Of a stretch of 64,000 bases of DNA, positions 21,637-31,626 are shown piece after piece. Position numbers and translations under genes: made by a program. The DNA lies in assembly GCA_002104985.1 (NCBI GenBank), contig MCGO01000145.1:1-64000 (forward strand). The letters are read 5' to 3'. Each line of letters starts with the position of its first letter. Positions within the stretch are counted from its first letter, which is position 1. Source of the DNA: Rhizoclosmatium globosum. Lineage: Eukaryota > Chytridiomycota > Chytridiomycetes > Chytridiales > Chytriomycetaceae. Below the pieces are notes generated by a model. The model did no database searches, had not been told where the DNA came from, and saw nothing but the letters and a program-made list of their open reading frames with translations.

Positions 21637-24600
21637 ATGCCCATCGTCGTGACGGCCACCGGACTCGAAGTTGACGAACGAGTAAGAAATAAAACAAAAC
21701 AAAACAAGACAAAAAGAAAGAGAGAAACTAAGACAAGAACCAGGCGCACGTGGAGTCTTCCTGCACAACAATTGGAGCAGTCTACTCGCCCTCTCTCACC
21801 CAGTCAACAACCCACTTGATTGCAACTGGTCCCGGTTCAGAGAAATACAGGGTACTTTGAGCTATTGTCTAGTCTATCCATAGGAGCAATCTAACCCTCC
21901 TCTCACTCTTTCAACTTGTTCAAACTTGAATAGGTTGCCAGCTCAAAACTCAAGATTCCCATCGTTCGACCGTCCTGGATTGAAGCCTGTCTCGCAATCT
22001 ATTCGAGGGTAAAGCAGCCTCTGAGCGTCGACGAGATTGAAGAGGTTTGGCTGAAGGGGGCTCGATCCATCAAAACCAATCCTCAAAAACAGGTCACCCA
22101 AATCCATAAAATAAAATGCCTCGATGGCCAAGTCGTTTGCGTGACTGGATTTCCTCTTGAACAGCGAAACAGAATTGAGGCACTGGCAAAGGCTCTTGGC
22201 GCTCGATTCAACTCGGATTTGACAAAGGAATGCACTCACTTGATTGCTTTGGCGGCATCGGGGAAGAAGTTTGAATTTGCCGTGAAAAATGGGATTCGGG
22301 TGGTGGATATGAAGTGGATTGACAAGTGTGCGGAAGTGAATGGTTCGTGTGTCCCTGTTTTCACTGTTAATTGACGATTGTATAGAATGCTTGAGCGAGA
22401 AATCTTTTCCCGTCGGGGTGTCCAATGATGACCTTGCGGGACCGATTGCAATCAGTATGTCATCTTGAAAACCATTCCTCAGCTGATATTCCCCCAGAAC
22501 TAGAACCTTTAGCTGCATCTAATACCACATCAACAGCAGTACCTCGTGTTCCTGCTCCAATCTCTATTCCCATTCCCACAGCAGTCTCGAAACCTCAACC
22601 GCAACCAGAACTCTTACCTAAACCAAAGCAAATGACTCCAATCATGCCACGCCTCTCAACAATCAAAAAACAAATAGACCCAGACTCATCCTTCACAAAC
22701 TCTCCCACTCTCCTACAACAAGCAACTCGAAAATCAACAGCTCCATCAGATTCTCGAAAGTCGCTCGCCCCTACATCCCGAAAATCTCTCTCCGCCGGAC
22801 CCTCCCAAAAGAATCCACGTGCATCTATGAAACCATCCCAAAAACGGTCGCGAAAATCCATGATTTCAGACTCATTCTATACAGCCTCTTGTTCACGAAA
22901 TACCAATGCCGCTGGAACGAGTACACTATTTGAAGGGCTCATATTCTTGATTCAAGGGTTTGATGGACAGGATACCGAGATATTGAGCGATGAAGTCCAA
23001 TTACATGATGGCGAGATTGCTCATACACTCAACGGGCTTCGGGAAGCACTTCGCGTGCGTGGTGGAGGTACTGGAGTCGTTATTGTGCCGTTAGGTGTTG
23101 GACCGGTAGGCGACGTGGACGGACTCACTGTCGTCAGTGAGTGTTGGATTGAACGGTGTATAGAGGATTCATCTGTCCACGCGTTTGATGGAATCGTTCT
23201 CTTTCGTGGTGTCAAGTATGCTCCGCCGCAGGGAACGTTTTGTGTAGGGATTACGGGGTATGAAGGGCTTGATCGGGAACAGATTCGGAAACTGGTTTGT
23301 GCGATGGGTGGATCGTTTACGGAGAGTTTGTCGAGGAAGAATACGCATTTGATTGCGCACAGTGATGCGGGGCAGAGTATGAAGGTTGTGAGGGCGAGGG
23401 AGTGGGGGGTTACTGTTGTTTCTGTTGATTGGTTGTTTGGCTGTGCGGAGCGGGGTGTGTTGGTGTGGCCTTTGCCTGTTGAGGAGGCTGGCGATGTTAC
23501 TGTTGAGGAAATTCAGATGGATGAAGTAGAGGAGATTCGAGAGATGGATGGGAATTCGAGGAAGGAGAATGTAGCTGATGCAACCCGGTTTGACGTGTCG
23601 ATGAGAATGGAGGATTCAGTCGTGCTCAAGTGTAATCGAGAAGATCTGCCATCAACGCCAGTGATACCGAATGTAGGCAGAAAATCAATCACGCCTGTAA
23701 TACCCATTGCTTCCAAAAAGCAATCGACGCCAGTGATACCGAAAGCGACATCTCGAATATCAAAAGTACCAAGTCCAGCCGAGCCCCAAGTCTCTGTTCC
23801 ATTGGATACAGAGTCAATCTTACCGCGAGCTCTCACACAAGAATCTCATCAAATCGATCCTCCTAATTCAAAACCTCAGCCAGTAAAAGCCGAACCCATT
23901 AAAAAATCTGTGTCCCCTCCAAAGCCGATGAACGACAGTATCTCAGATGCGTGTTCAGCTCCGGTTCAGTCGAAAATGAAGCAAGTAATGGAAGACTTTA
24001 TTAATGAGGATTCTTTACCTCCCGTTGCACCAACTGCGACCAATCTAAAACCCAGGACTCCACCACGCCAAAGTATGCAACAACCGCCAGGAAAACCTGT
24101 ATTTGATTTTGGGGACATGTTGAAAACCGCAAATAGTCCATGTAAGTCAGTCACATATTCAAAATTCACGTCAGTATTCTAAATCATTTGGAAAACAGCA
24201 ACCGCATTACATCCAACAACCGCAACACTCGTAAACCCACCCAACTCCTCCCCATCAACATCCCTCGCCAAAACCTTTTCAACATCCCTCGCAAAAGCGA
24301 CTGCAAACGTAACATCAAAAACAACGCTAGCCCCTCTCAAAGGCGTCCGCCTCTGCCTCTCCCAAAAATCCATCCCTCATAGACACGACGCAATCCGGCT
24401 CTGCAAAAATCTCGGCGCCGAGTTCCTCAACACGTACTCTGACTCATGTACACACTACATCCAGGATAAATCCGGGGGCGGCGGGTACGAATGGAAACGC
24501 GTGCGTGACGATGAAGCGAAGGGACGTGTTAAGGTTGTTAGTTTTCGGTGGTTGGAGGTTTGTGGGGAGCGTGGGGTTTGGGTTTCTGAGGCGGAGTTTC

Positions 24601-26105
24601 CGTGGCAGATGGATTTGGGGAAGGGGTTGTGGTTAGGGGGGGCGCGGTTTTGGATGTGGGGAGCGGAAGTGGAAGTGGGACTGGGACGAGTGGCAATGGG
24701 GTGGGGTCGGCGGGGAAACGGAAAAGTGAGGAGAGGAATGTGAGTTTATTTTTGGTTTTTTGATTGTGTTGGGTTAACCGTTTTGATGAAAGGTGGCGAA
24801 GGAGACTGCATCTGTTGCGGATGTTAAGTCGAGACTATTGGAGAAGGAAGCGGAGAAGGAGAAAACAACGGCGAAGAACGACCTGAACCATGCAGAGTAT
24901 TTGGACGTTCTGGGACAGTTGAAGGCGGTTGGCGCTGTTTTGAATCCGAATCAGTCGAAGAGAGTACATGTGTTACTTCCGAAATTGTTCTCACTAACAG
25001 CAAATCAGAGCTCATGGACGAAGCGCGCCGCTGGATTAAGTCGAGGGAACTCCGATGTGGCAGCCGTAGAGCCAGCTCCTGTAAAGAAGACATCAACGAG
25101 CCTGCTTCCATCCGACATTCTCCAAGAACATGAAGAAGACTGTTTCACTCAAGCACCTCCTGCTGACTTGTCCCCAATGCTTCAAGATCCGTATGGCTCG
25201 ATCGTAACATACGACGATCCTCAAGCTCGAGTTGAGAAACGGCGGCTGCTCGAGCAAATACAAGGATCTAAACAATCATCCAAAGATGGAAGTGCAAGCA
25301 AACGAGCGAAAGTAAGCCCACGCACAGCAACCGTGAACTCTCGTTCAACTGCAACGCGATACTTTATGATAACAGGAATTCCTGTCAAACAGCGTGATGA
25401 AATGCGGAAGCGAATCGTCTCTCTTGGTGGTAAAGTCATTGAAAGCGATAAGTATTGGAACGAAAAGTGTACACACTTGATATGTCATCAACCTTCCTTG
25501 ACGGAAAAGTGTTGTGCTGCTATTGCACGGGGACGGTGGCTTTTGAAGTCTGATTATATTGAAAGGAGTTGGGCTGCGGGGAAGTTCTTGGACGAAGAGG
25601 AGTGGGAGTGGGGAGGAGGGAATGGTCACGATACAGGTTTGTGCTTTTGTTTGCTCAATCACGTTCGTTTAAACCACGCGTATAAACAGATAAGATTGCC
25701 GTTGCAGCGAATTGGTGGCGAAGGAAACTAGGAAACTATCAAAACGGGTTTCAGGACTCTGTTGCTGGCGCGTATCAAACGTGGATTGTTCTGTTGGTGA
25801 TAGATTCCGGATCGAAAACGGAGAACTTTGAAAGGATATTAAAGTCGGGTGCTGCACATGTCACTCGTGTTCATTTGCCGCAGTTGACGGGGGATCTGAT
25901 AGATAAGGTATTGTTTTTGAGACCATTTCCTGAAAACGATGTTAATATCTTCCTAAAATAGAATAACTTTACGCATTGCATTACTGATTTGGCGGATCCA
26001 AGCTCAAATCGACTGATGGTTCAACTACAACGTGAAGGAAAGATTGTGTGTGGATTCAGTTATGTAATTGAATTCCTAAAGGATTCCGTGACAGGGAGGT
26101 TGTGA
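21637..26105 (+). CDS. TOPBP1: TopBP1/Rad4/Dpb11-like multi-BRCT replication checkpoint protein
   Basis: Nine exons (21637-21681, 21744-21851, 21934-22342, 22386-22454, 22498-24141, 24199-24739, 24793-25636, 25690-25907, 25962-26105), about 1,340 aa. BRCT signatures recur: GAVYSPSLTQSTTHLIA, IKCLDGQVVCVTGFPLEQRN with WIDKC, FCVGITGYEGLDREQIRKLV with VDWLFGCAERG, FRWLEVCGERGVW, and a C-terminal pair beginning YFMITGIPVKQRDEMRKRIV / CTHLICHQPSLTEKCCAAIA and ending in the ANWWRRKLGNYQNGF region. The last pair resembles TopBP1 BRCT7/8, which binds phospho-partners. TopBP1 loads CDC45 and activates ATR. The linker has repeated T/S-PVIP motifs (STPVIPK, ITPVIPI), possible phospho-sites. Exon 6 is one base short for phase. 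A G7 run (24636-24642) is the likely site, and restoring one base gives a Gly/Ser linker and a GKRKSEER NLS-like patch. Confidence 0.9.
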
Positions 26106-26212
26106 ATAGAAAGCCATAATAAATTCGTTCATAAACTTTGTTCAATTGTTTCGGTAAAGTTGTTACAGTTCAGTACGAAAACAATGCTCCCTTTCTTCTC
26201 TTTAACTTGACA

Positions 26213-26568
26213 CTAATGAATTGAATGACACATCTTTGCAGCGCGAGATTTCATATCATTGATTTTCTCGTTTACTAATTGGTTGTATGATTTCTGTTTG
26301 ATTTGTTTTCGTTTTGAGCTTTGACTTTTGCTAGGATTCAAACTTACCTTCTCTCTTAAAGCCTGATTATACACAGATATCTCAATAACTTTAGCGACTT
26401 GCTCAAGTTTATCATCACTTTCAGCTTTAGCGCTTGAAAGCATCTTGATTACTTCAAGACTGTTTGATACAAATATGGTATTGAGTTTGATGCTTCCCGC
26501 ACGCTCTATTTGCCTTACAATCTTTGTTCAGCTTGCTTTCGTGCTTCTTCGTTGATAATTGTGCTCAT
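26213..26568 (-). CDS. KIX-domain-like mini-protein 1
   Basis: Three exons (26519-26568, 26348-26459, 26213-26293) give 80 aa: MSTIINEEARKQAEQRFLEV, then IKMLSSAKAESDDKLEQVAK, VIEISVYNQALREKKSYNQL and so on. The three-helix pattern (basic helix 1, a loop, then an acidic-to-Lys helix ending VYxxAxxKxxYxxL) is that of KIX domains as in MED15 and CBP/p300. It aligns almost without gaps with mini-protein 2 at 28,211-28,689 and shares both intron positions (first exon exactly 50 nt; second intron in the same loop and phase). KIX domains bind activator peptides. A free-standing 80-aa KIX with no other domain is unusual. The family call is by pattern only. Confidence 0.6.
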
Positions 26569-27009
26569 TGTTTCGAATGCATTTTCACCAAGCTTTGTCT
26601 CGTTCTTTTATCATGTCCATACACAAACAGTTAAAGCAAACTGTTTTCATTCACCAATCATGCGAAAAATAATTGCGGGAGGCGGTATGTACATCCTCCG
26701 GTACTGAATTGTTTAAAGGTTAACGGTTTGAAAAACGGTTAGCTTCGGGAGGGTGCAGCTCAACTTCCCAAAACACTTCTTTTCTTTCAAAATGAAGCTA
26801 ATTGTTTCGGAAAGAGAAAGCAGGGCGCATTCTAACTTTGAGAACGGGCATTCACACAACTTTCAAAGTCCATTTCCCAACACAGGTCGCTTAAATCAAG
26901 AAGAAATTTGATAAAGAAATAAGTTTGATTTAGCACATGCAAAATAGTCTTTATTTCGTCTTAATAACTTACAAAAGGTTTGCAAATAGTTAAAAAGTTT
27001 ATGCAAAGT
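26569..27009. other. Intergenic, no gene seen
   Basis: AT-rich spacer between KIX-like gene 1 and zinc-finger gene 1, both on the minus strand; carries the promoter of the former and the 3' flank of the latter. Confidence 0.5.
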
Positions 27010-27684
27010 TCATTTTTGTTTCATTAGACCACTACAGAATATTGGCAAATGCTGCTTTGATAAATACTGAGGTATCTGCTTTGATAAATACTGAGGTATA
27101 TCTTGAGAGCAGACACCAATCCGCAAGTTTTCTTCGATTATAATCTGGAACGCCTTTGGATTCTTTTCTGCAATTTTAAGATGCGCCTTTTTGAAATGAT
27201 CCACTACATTTTGTCTATTTAAAATAGCAGTACATCCCTCCGCGTTGCATTCAATTCGGCAGGTAGTATTTCGACGCAAATGCGTTGTGATATGAAGCAG
27301 TCTTGTAAGCTTTATCCCACATGAACAAATCACGTATTTTTTATATTGCGAGATTCTCATTCTTGTTATTGAACGTTTAGAACCCAATTTTGCCTCGTAC
27401 TTAAATATATTGCTTGTTTTTCCACTATTTGTTTGCAATTCGTTTTGACTGTAATGGTGGACTTGGTTGTTGAAATAGATAGCCGGATTAAAATTCATAA
27501 AGTCTTTTGGCATCAAAGGCTGTTCCGATGCGTTCATCTCGATATCAGTATCATCAACGAAATTCCTGATATCCATCAAATTAAAAGTCGATTTGGTTGT
27601 ATCGGCTAATTTGCCTGCGTTGCATGTATCAGTTTCAACCCTAGGTTCTTGCTTTCGTTCGTAATTACAGTTACAGGTACACAT
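27010..27684 (-). CDS. Paired zinc-finger protein 1
   Basis: Single exon, 224 aa from the first ATG (MCTCNCNYERKQEP). About residues 115-170 hold two putative zinc-binding units: C-x8-H-x3-H (CGIKLTRLLHITTHL) followed by C-x3-C-x4-C-x11-H-x4-H (CRIEC ... GCTAILNRQNVVDHFKKAH). The same residues with the same spacing occur in the gene at 29,294-29,569, including the flanking IAxKNxK. The N-terminal half is acidic and Asn-rich without recognised domains. The C-terminus contains a 24-bp tandem duplication (IPQYLSKQ twice). It may bind nucleic acid; function unknown. Confidence 0.6.
   Translation of the reverse strand: MCTCNCNYERKQEPRVETDTCNAGKLADTTKSTFNLMDIRNFVDDTDIEMNASEQPLMPKDFMNFNPAIYFNNQVHHYSQNELQTNSGKTSNIFKYEAKLGSKRSITRMRISQYKKYVICSCGIKLTRLLHITTHLRRNTTCRIECNAEGCTAILNRQNVVDHFKKAHLKIAEKNPKAFQIIIEENLRIGVCSQDIPQYLSKQIPQYLSKQHLPIFCSGLMKQK
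27052..27099 (+). repeat. 24-bp perfect tandem duplication in zinc-finger gene 1
   Basis: Two exact adjacent 24-bp units encode a doubled octapeptide IPQYLSKQ on the minus strand near the protein's C-terminus. A recent in-frame slip. Confidence 0.9.
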
Positions 27685-28097
27685 ACTTATGTACAAAATG
27701 CTGTGCACTTGATTGGGTACATCGATATTCGTGAACCCTCGAATTTATAGAACGGTTAACAGTTAAGAAGCCTGCGGTTCAAGATTCAAATACATGTTTT
27801 GAACTAAATACGTGGAACGACCACAAACCGTCACATTAACAGTTAAAGAATCACAGTTAGTGAATCAGAGAATATTTAAACGGAACATGGCACTGTAATT
27901 GAAATAAAGCTACCAATTCACGAGTTGGCATTTAAAGGTATTTCAAAAAATAGGACCAAGAAGGTTTCCCCTGAAACAGATTATCAAGAACTACTTTATG
28001 AGCAAGGACTGATCTGTCTCATAAACTTCATGGTAAACACAAATTGGAAACAAAAAGTTAAAAGAAACGAGGCGGGCCTAAGAAATGACAAGGAACA
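27685..28097. other. Intergenic, no gene seen
   Basis: Upstream region of zinc-finger gene 1 and downstream of KIX-like gene 2. Repeated short GTTAAC/GGTTAACAGTTAA-type words occur here (27,750-27,850) and near 26,710-26,740, without a clear larger structure. Confidence 0.4.
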
Positions 28098-28210
28098 CTA
28101 AAAAAGGGCAGGTGTGGTAGGGAATCCCCGAGGCTGTGCGAACTGATTTTGACGATTGATTGGGATTTGCGGATGTCCGTGAAAGGAAGGTTGGCTTGGT
28201 TGCTGCATGT
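28098..28210 (-). other. Gln/Pro-rich tail in a second frame, downstream of KIX-like gene 2
   Basis: Past the stop codon of KIX-like gene 2, the overlapping frame stays open and reads MQQPSQPSFHGHPQIPINRQ and beyond to a TAG at 28,098-28,100. The composition matches the Gln-rich tail inside the gene. This suggests the original protein was longer and a small frame change truncated it. Confidence 0.4.
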
Positions 28211-28689
28211 TTATGCCAACATATGATTCTGGAGGCCCGCCATCGTGTGACATCCGTTCTGTTGAGAAACGATACTCTGTTGAGCCACAGTTTGGTTTGG
28301 ATTTGGGATTATTTGAACTTCCGAATGTTGGGCCACAGTTGGAGACTGGTTTTGGGATCGTGAGCGAACACTGTTGCTGATGGCGTCACAACATGCTTGA
28401 AGAAGTTGAACGTATCTGATCTGTCATTTGAGACTGAATCAGGAACGATCAGATGATGTATCATGCAAACTGTACCTTGGTTGCAGCCTTCGAGAAGATT
28501 GCTGCCTCCGTTGCTCTTGCCACACGAATGAGCTCTTCCACGGGCACAAGCAGCGATGTGGGCATCTGGCGGAAAGATTCGACGCTATTGCGGTCGTTAA
28601 GTTGGACGGGCTTCGAGAGGCCGTAGGGATTCAACTTACATCTTCAGCACTACTTCATAACGCTCGTCCTCGGAAACTCCCACGGCCAT
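28211..28689 (-). CDS. KIX-domain-like mini-protein 2 with Gln-rich tail
   Basis: Three exons (28640-28689, 28476-28584, 28211-28420), 122 aa. The KIX-like domain reads MAVGVSEDERYEVVLKIVES, FRQMPTSLLVPVEELIRVAR, ATEAAIFSKAATKIRYVQLL: ATExxIFxKAxTKxxYxxLL is the classic KIX helix-3 pattern seen in MED15. A Gln/Ser-rich tail follows (VAQHSEVQIIPNPNQTVAQQ). It shares exon 1 length (50 nt) and both intron positions with KIX-like gene 1, proving common ancestry. The Gln-rich tail recalls Mediator subunit 15, but the protein is far too short. It is either a truncated MED15-like relic or a stand-alone KIX protein. The first intron (28585-28639) avoids an immediate in-frame stop, which supports splicing. 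Confidence 0.6.
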
Positions 28690-29293
28690 TGGATGTTTCA
28701 GAGCAAGATTTTGTGGACGAGTGTGGAGATATCCAATGGAGTAATTGGGATCCGGTTAAGTAGCAGTACTTATGTGTACTTGTACTGGAGATGTAACAGC
28801 GCTTATTTTTTTTTCTGGGACATTCAACATGCTTTCCACACATAATACACAAGTATATGTATCAAACGAGCCGTTAACACACGAGTAGTTGCACTGGCGG
28901 TGGTCTATCTTCCTTCGCGAGGGATTTGGTGCCAAGTAAATATTGATACTAAAACCTTTACGTATGTACTTCGTCACAGAGTGGAGATTGAATGGCATCC
29001 TCATCCCCAAAGCGCTTTCAACGCATAATCTACGAGTAGACGTATTAAAAGAGCCGTTAAAAAACAGGTATTTGCACAGGAAAGGTGGTTTTGTTGGACT
29101 TGGACTTGGTGTAGATCAAAAACGCAACGTACTAACGGTACAAAGACACCCACAATTACGTGTTCAAAAACTGGATGGACTCGCCTTCTCCTGGTTCCAT
29201 ATTTCTTCTCTCGAAACTCGAAGGCACAAGACTCTGATCCTCCTTCTCAGCCAAACTTTGAACCTTTCAACAACATCAACCACAATCAAGCGA
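28690..29293. other. Intergenic between KIX-like gene 2 and zinc-finger gene 2
   Basis: No secure gene. It holds two imperfect direct repeats (next entry). A plus-strand frame reads into zinc-finger gene 2 from about 28,943, but its sequence before 29,294 does not resemble the paralogue. Confidence 0.45.
28826..29085 (-). repeat. Two diverged about 75-bp direct repeats, possible Cys-motif remnants
   Basis: Units at about 28,834-28,904 and about 29,011-29,081 share GCTTTC.AC.CATAAT and GAGCCGTTAA blocks. On the minus strand the first reads CNYSCVNGSFDTYTCVLCVE and the second CKYLFFNGSFNTSTRRLCVE, so a Cys-rich motif is kept in the first and partly lost in the second. Possibly relics of the neighbouring Cys-rich family. 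Confidence 0.4.
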
Positions 29294-29569
29294 ATGCCCA
29301 GGTCCAAGAATTTCAAAGTCGTATACTGCTGTGGTGTGAAGTGGGAGAGAGTCTGGCATCTGGCTAAACACTTGAAACCTGACTGTGTTGTCAATTGCCC
29401 TGTAATTGGGTGCTCTGCCAAACTTGCTCGGATAACAATGAAGCATCACTTCGAGCTTAAACACCCAACCATTGCACGAAAAAATCAAAAGACCATGGCG
29501 TCGCTTGAACAAGATAGTCTTTCTCGTGAATTCTACACAGACCTCGTAAAAGTTGTTGATCATATTTAA
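29294..29569 (+). CDS. Paired zinc-finger protein 2
   Basis: 91 aa from MPRSKNFKVVYCCGVKWERV. It consists almost only of the paired zinc-binding motif: C-x8-H-x3-H (CGVKWERVWHLAKHL), then C-x3-C-x4-C-x11-H-x4-H (CVVNC ... GCSAKLARITMKHHFELKH), followed by PTIARKNQKTMASLEQD. Every putative ligand and spacing is conserved with the gene at 27,010-27,684, although most other residues differ, which indicates selection on the fold. Upstream in-frame sequence could extend the protein, but I see no support from the paralogue. Confidence 0.55.
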   Translation: MPRSKNFKVVYCCGVKWERVWHLAKHLKPDCVVNCPVIGCSAKLARITMKHHFELKHPTIARKNQKTMASLEQDSLSREFYTDLVKVVDHI

Positions 29570-29826
29570 ACCACACAACGCTTTTCAAAATAAAGATAGA
29601 TTAAAACATGTTCATTGGTTATAAGATATCAATGATTGCGCGGCATTCTCTAACGGCCCATAACCACAATACATAACTCAAGCAAATGGCACGATATGAG
29701 TCAGGAATCAGTATAGAAAATGCTGATCAGGATTACGAGGGAAGATTATATATAAAGATGTGGCAACGGCGTTGGGTCATTTGATATTGACGTTCTCAGA
29801 CAAATCAAATAGATTAACAATTAGAA

Positions 29827-30774
29827 TTACTGCCTACAATTTAAACAACCAGCTCGCCCAGAATCATCATCAAAACACTCTTCACATAAATACCGCCCAC
29901 ACTCTAACCTACATTCAATTCTTTGATCCGAAGCTTCCGTGCATTCAATGTCTATCCACTGTCCACACCTTCCACACCCCCCTGTCCGAGTACATTCCGC
30001 ACAAATATACGAGTCGCAACCACCTCCAACGCATATACACTGCTGTCTATCCATGGCATCCTTTCCAAAACAGTCCAAACACATGGAAGGAAGGGGTGTC
30101 GTGCACAGTGTACAGGATTTATCAAACGTGTCCTCGTCGAATCTTGATTGGTACAGCAGGCGGAAGTCTTTGTTGCAAGTACATGGGAGGGGTTTCATGT
30201 CCACTGTTTTTGAGGAAGATGCAGCAAGGATGGCTTGTAGTTTTCGGATTTTCGAAAAGTGTTTCTTTGCGTTGGGGAAGTCTAGGTGGACGTATTCCAG
30301 GTGTGGGAGGGATAGAGGTGGCGTGTTTTTATGCTTTGAAGAAGGGTTTGAATGCAGACAGGTTCTGAGGAAATGGTTTCGAGGACTTTGAGGTTTCTGC
30401 ATTTGAATAAAAGGGAGGTTAGGGCTTTTGCTGAGTGGATGCTGTCTTCTGTGTCTGTTACGATGAGTTCAGTGACAGTGTCAAAGCAGTGTGGTGACAG
30501 TGATGGGAGGAGACTGAGCCCGCCAAAGTTGGGACTTGAAGACATGACAGTAGTCCACAATGTTGGTGTGTTGGTGAGAATGCTGCGAGTTGTGCGGTCG
30601 AGGACTAAAAGGTTGAGTATCGTGTTGTACACTGGTCCAGGCGGGTCGTCAGATGTCAGAACTAAGCTTCTCATTTAGAATCTTACGCGTTCTGTTTGAA
30701 GATATACCTAGACAGTATTTAAATATGTGCATGAGGACCTCGGTGGGAAGCAGCGAAGTGAATGGCCGATACAT
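29827..30774 (-). CDS. F-box protein with C-terminal Cys-rich (zinc-binding-like) domain
   Basis: Exon 1 (30708-30774) encodes an F-box start, MYRPFTSLLPTEVLMHIFKY; after a 46-nt intron the domain continues VYNTILNLLVLDRTTRSILT NTPTLWTTV. A middle region (LEYVHLDFPNAKKHFSKIRK) leads to a Cys-rich C-terminus with about 20 Cys, including CTLCTTPLPSMCLDC, CAECTRTGGCGRCG and CGRYLCEECFDDDSG. F-box proteins link SKP1-CUL1 ligases to substrates; the Cys-rich part may bind zinc. An A5 run (30326-30330, T on plus) shifts the frame between the two halves; one extra A restores QSIKNTPPLSLPHLEYV, as in the paralogue at 37,680-38,322. Sequencing error or mutation are both possible. Confidence 0.6.
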
Positions 30775-30839
30775 TTTCTGAGTGAAGTTCTGAAAAGGTA
30801 ATATATGATAAATCGTAATTTTCGCTTGTGAACGGAACG

Positions 30840-31278
30840 TTAATGACTATTAATTAACCATCGTTGCAATCACATTCACGCCAAGAGCAAAGAAATATCT
30901 ACCTTGCACACGAATAAATCCACGACTTGCATTTATGGCATTTTGTTCAAACGGGACTGAGGAATCGAGACAATGATTGCACACATTCACACCACAAAAA
31001 CAAATCCGCCACCTGCATTCTTGTCGTAAAACTCCAGTCATTTAAAGCGTCGACATACTTGGCAAACCCTTGTCTGTATTCTTTGATAACAGTCCATCCA
31101 ATGTGCGCATTTCAAATATCCGCTGGCATTCGTTGGTAAACACTCCGCACAGATCATCGACGCACAGTCTCGATATTTACAATGTTGCTTTTTAAACGCA
31201 TCGCGTCCAAAACAATATATGGGTTACCAGCGTTACAAAGGGAACCTTGCTTCTCAAACAAAGTCATTCCAGGAATCT
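30840..31278 (-). pseudogene. 3' part of F-box/Cys-rich pseudogene, separated by retrotransposon
   Basis: Minus-strand pieces (FEKQGSLCNAGNPYIVLDAM; CFCGVNVCNHCLDSSVPFEQ) match the Cys-rich C-terminus of the F-box gene next door, in several frames with stops. It directly abuts the copia LTR and its TSD. Together with 37,680-38,322 it forms one gene interrupted by the insertion. Confidence 0.65.
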
Positions 31279-31499
31279 TGTTTGAGCAGGAATGCGAGTG
31301 TTTTGGGAATAAAAGAGTTGTGTTTATTGTTTGTACTTTCGGACAATTATAAGACACGATGGAATGTTCTAGAAACTCCCTTATTTACCACTCCTTACTC
31401 ATCTCCAACATCAGGAATCCATGTATTCTCTGCTGTCTACGATGATCGGGTGAACATGCAGGACTTCGTCGGTCTAACTCGCGTCTAGCGGGTCAAACA
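31279..31499 (-). repeat. Copia 3' LTR (element orientation)
   Basis: 221 bp, TG...CA with terminal inverted TGTTTGA; identical to the other LTR. An AATAAA-like GGGAATAAAAGAG lies on the plus strand. Confidence 0.95.
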
Positions 31500-31508
31500 C
31501 CCCCTTGC
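31500..31508 (-). other. Polypurine tract
   Basis: GCAAGGGGG on the element strand, directly abutting the 3' LTR; the expected plus-strand primer site for reverse transcription. A second similar G-rich stretch occurs near 31,545. Confidence 0.75.
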
Positions 31509-31626
31509 GACGGAGTGCTGCAGGTTGTCGAACTACACCCACTTCCCCCCTTGCGGCAAGGTGCGGCATTTGTCGCGTTTACTGTTAAGATTTTACTGTT
31601 TTATAATCCCCCTTGTAATTTTGAGG

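Noticed and set aside
27750..28097. Possible CRISPR-like or regulatory array of GTTAAC words
   Set aside because: Spacing is irregular, units are very short and the organism is a eukaryote; no array structure exists.
28160..28763. Plus-strand open frames over KIX-like gene 2
   Set aside because: They lack recognisable domains, while the minus strand gives a spliced product in phase with a paralogue.
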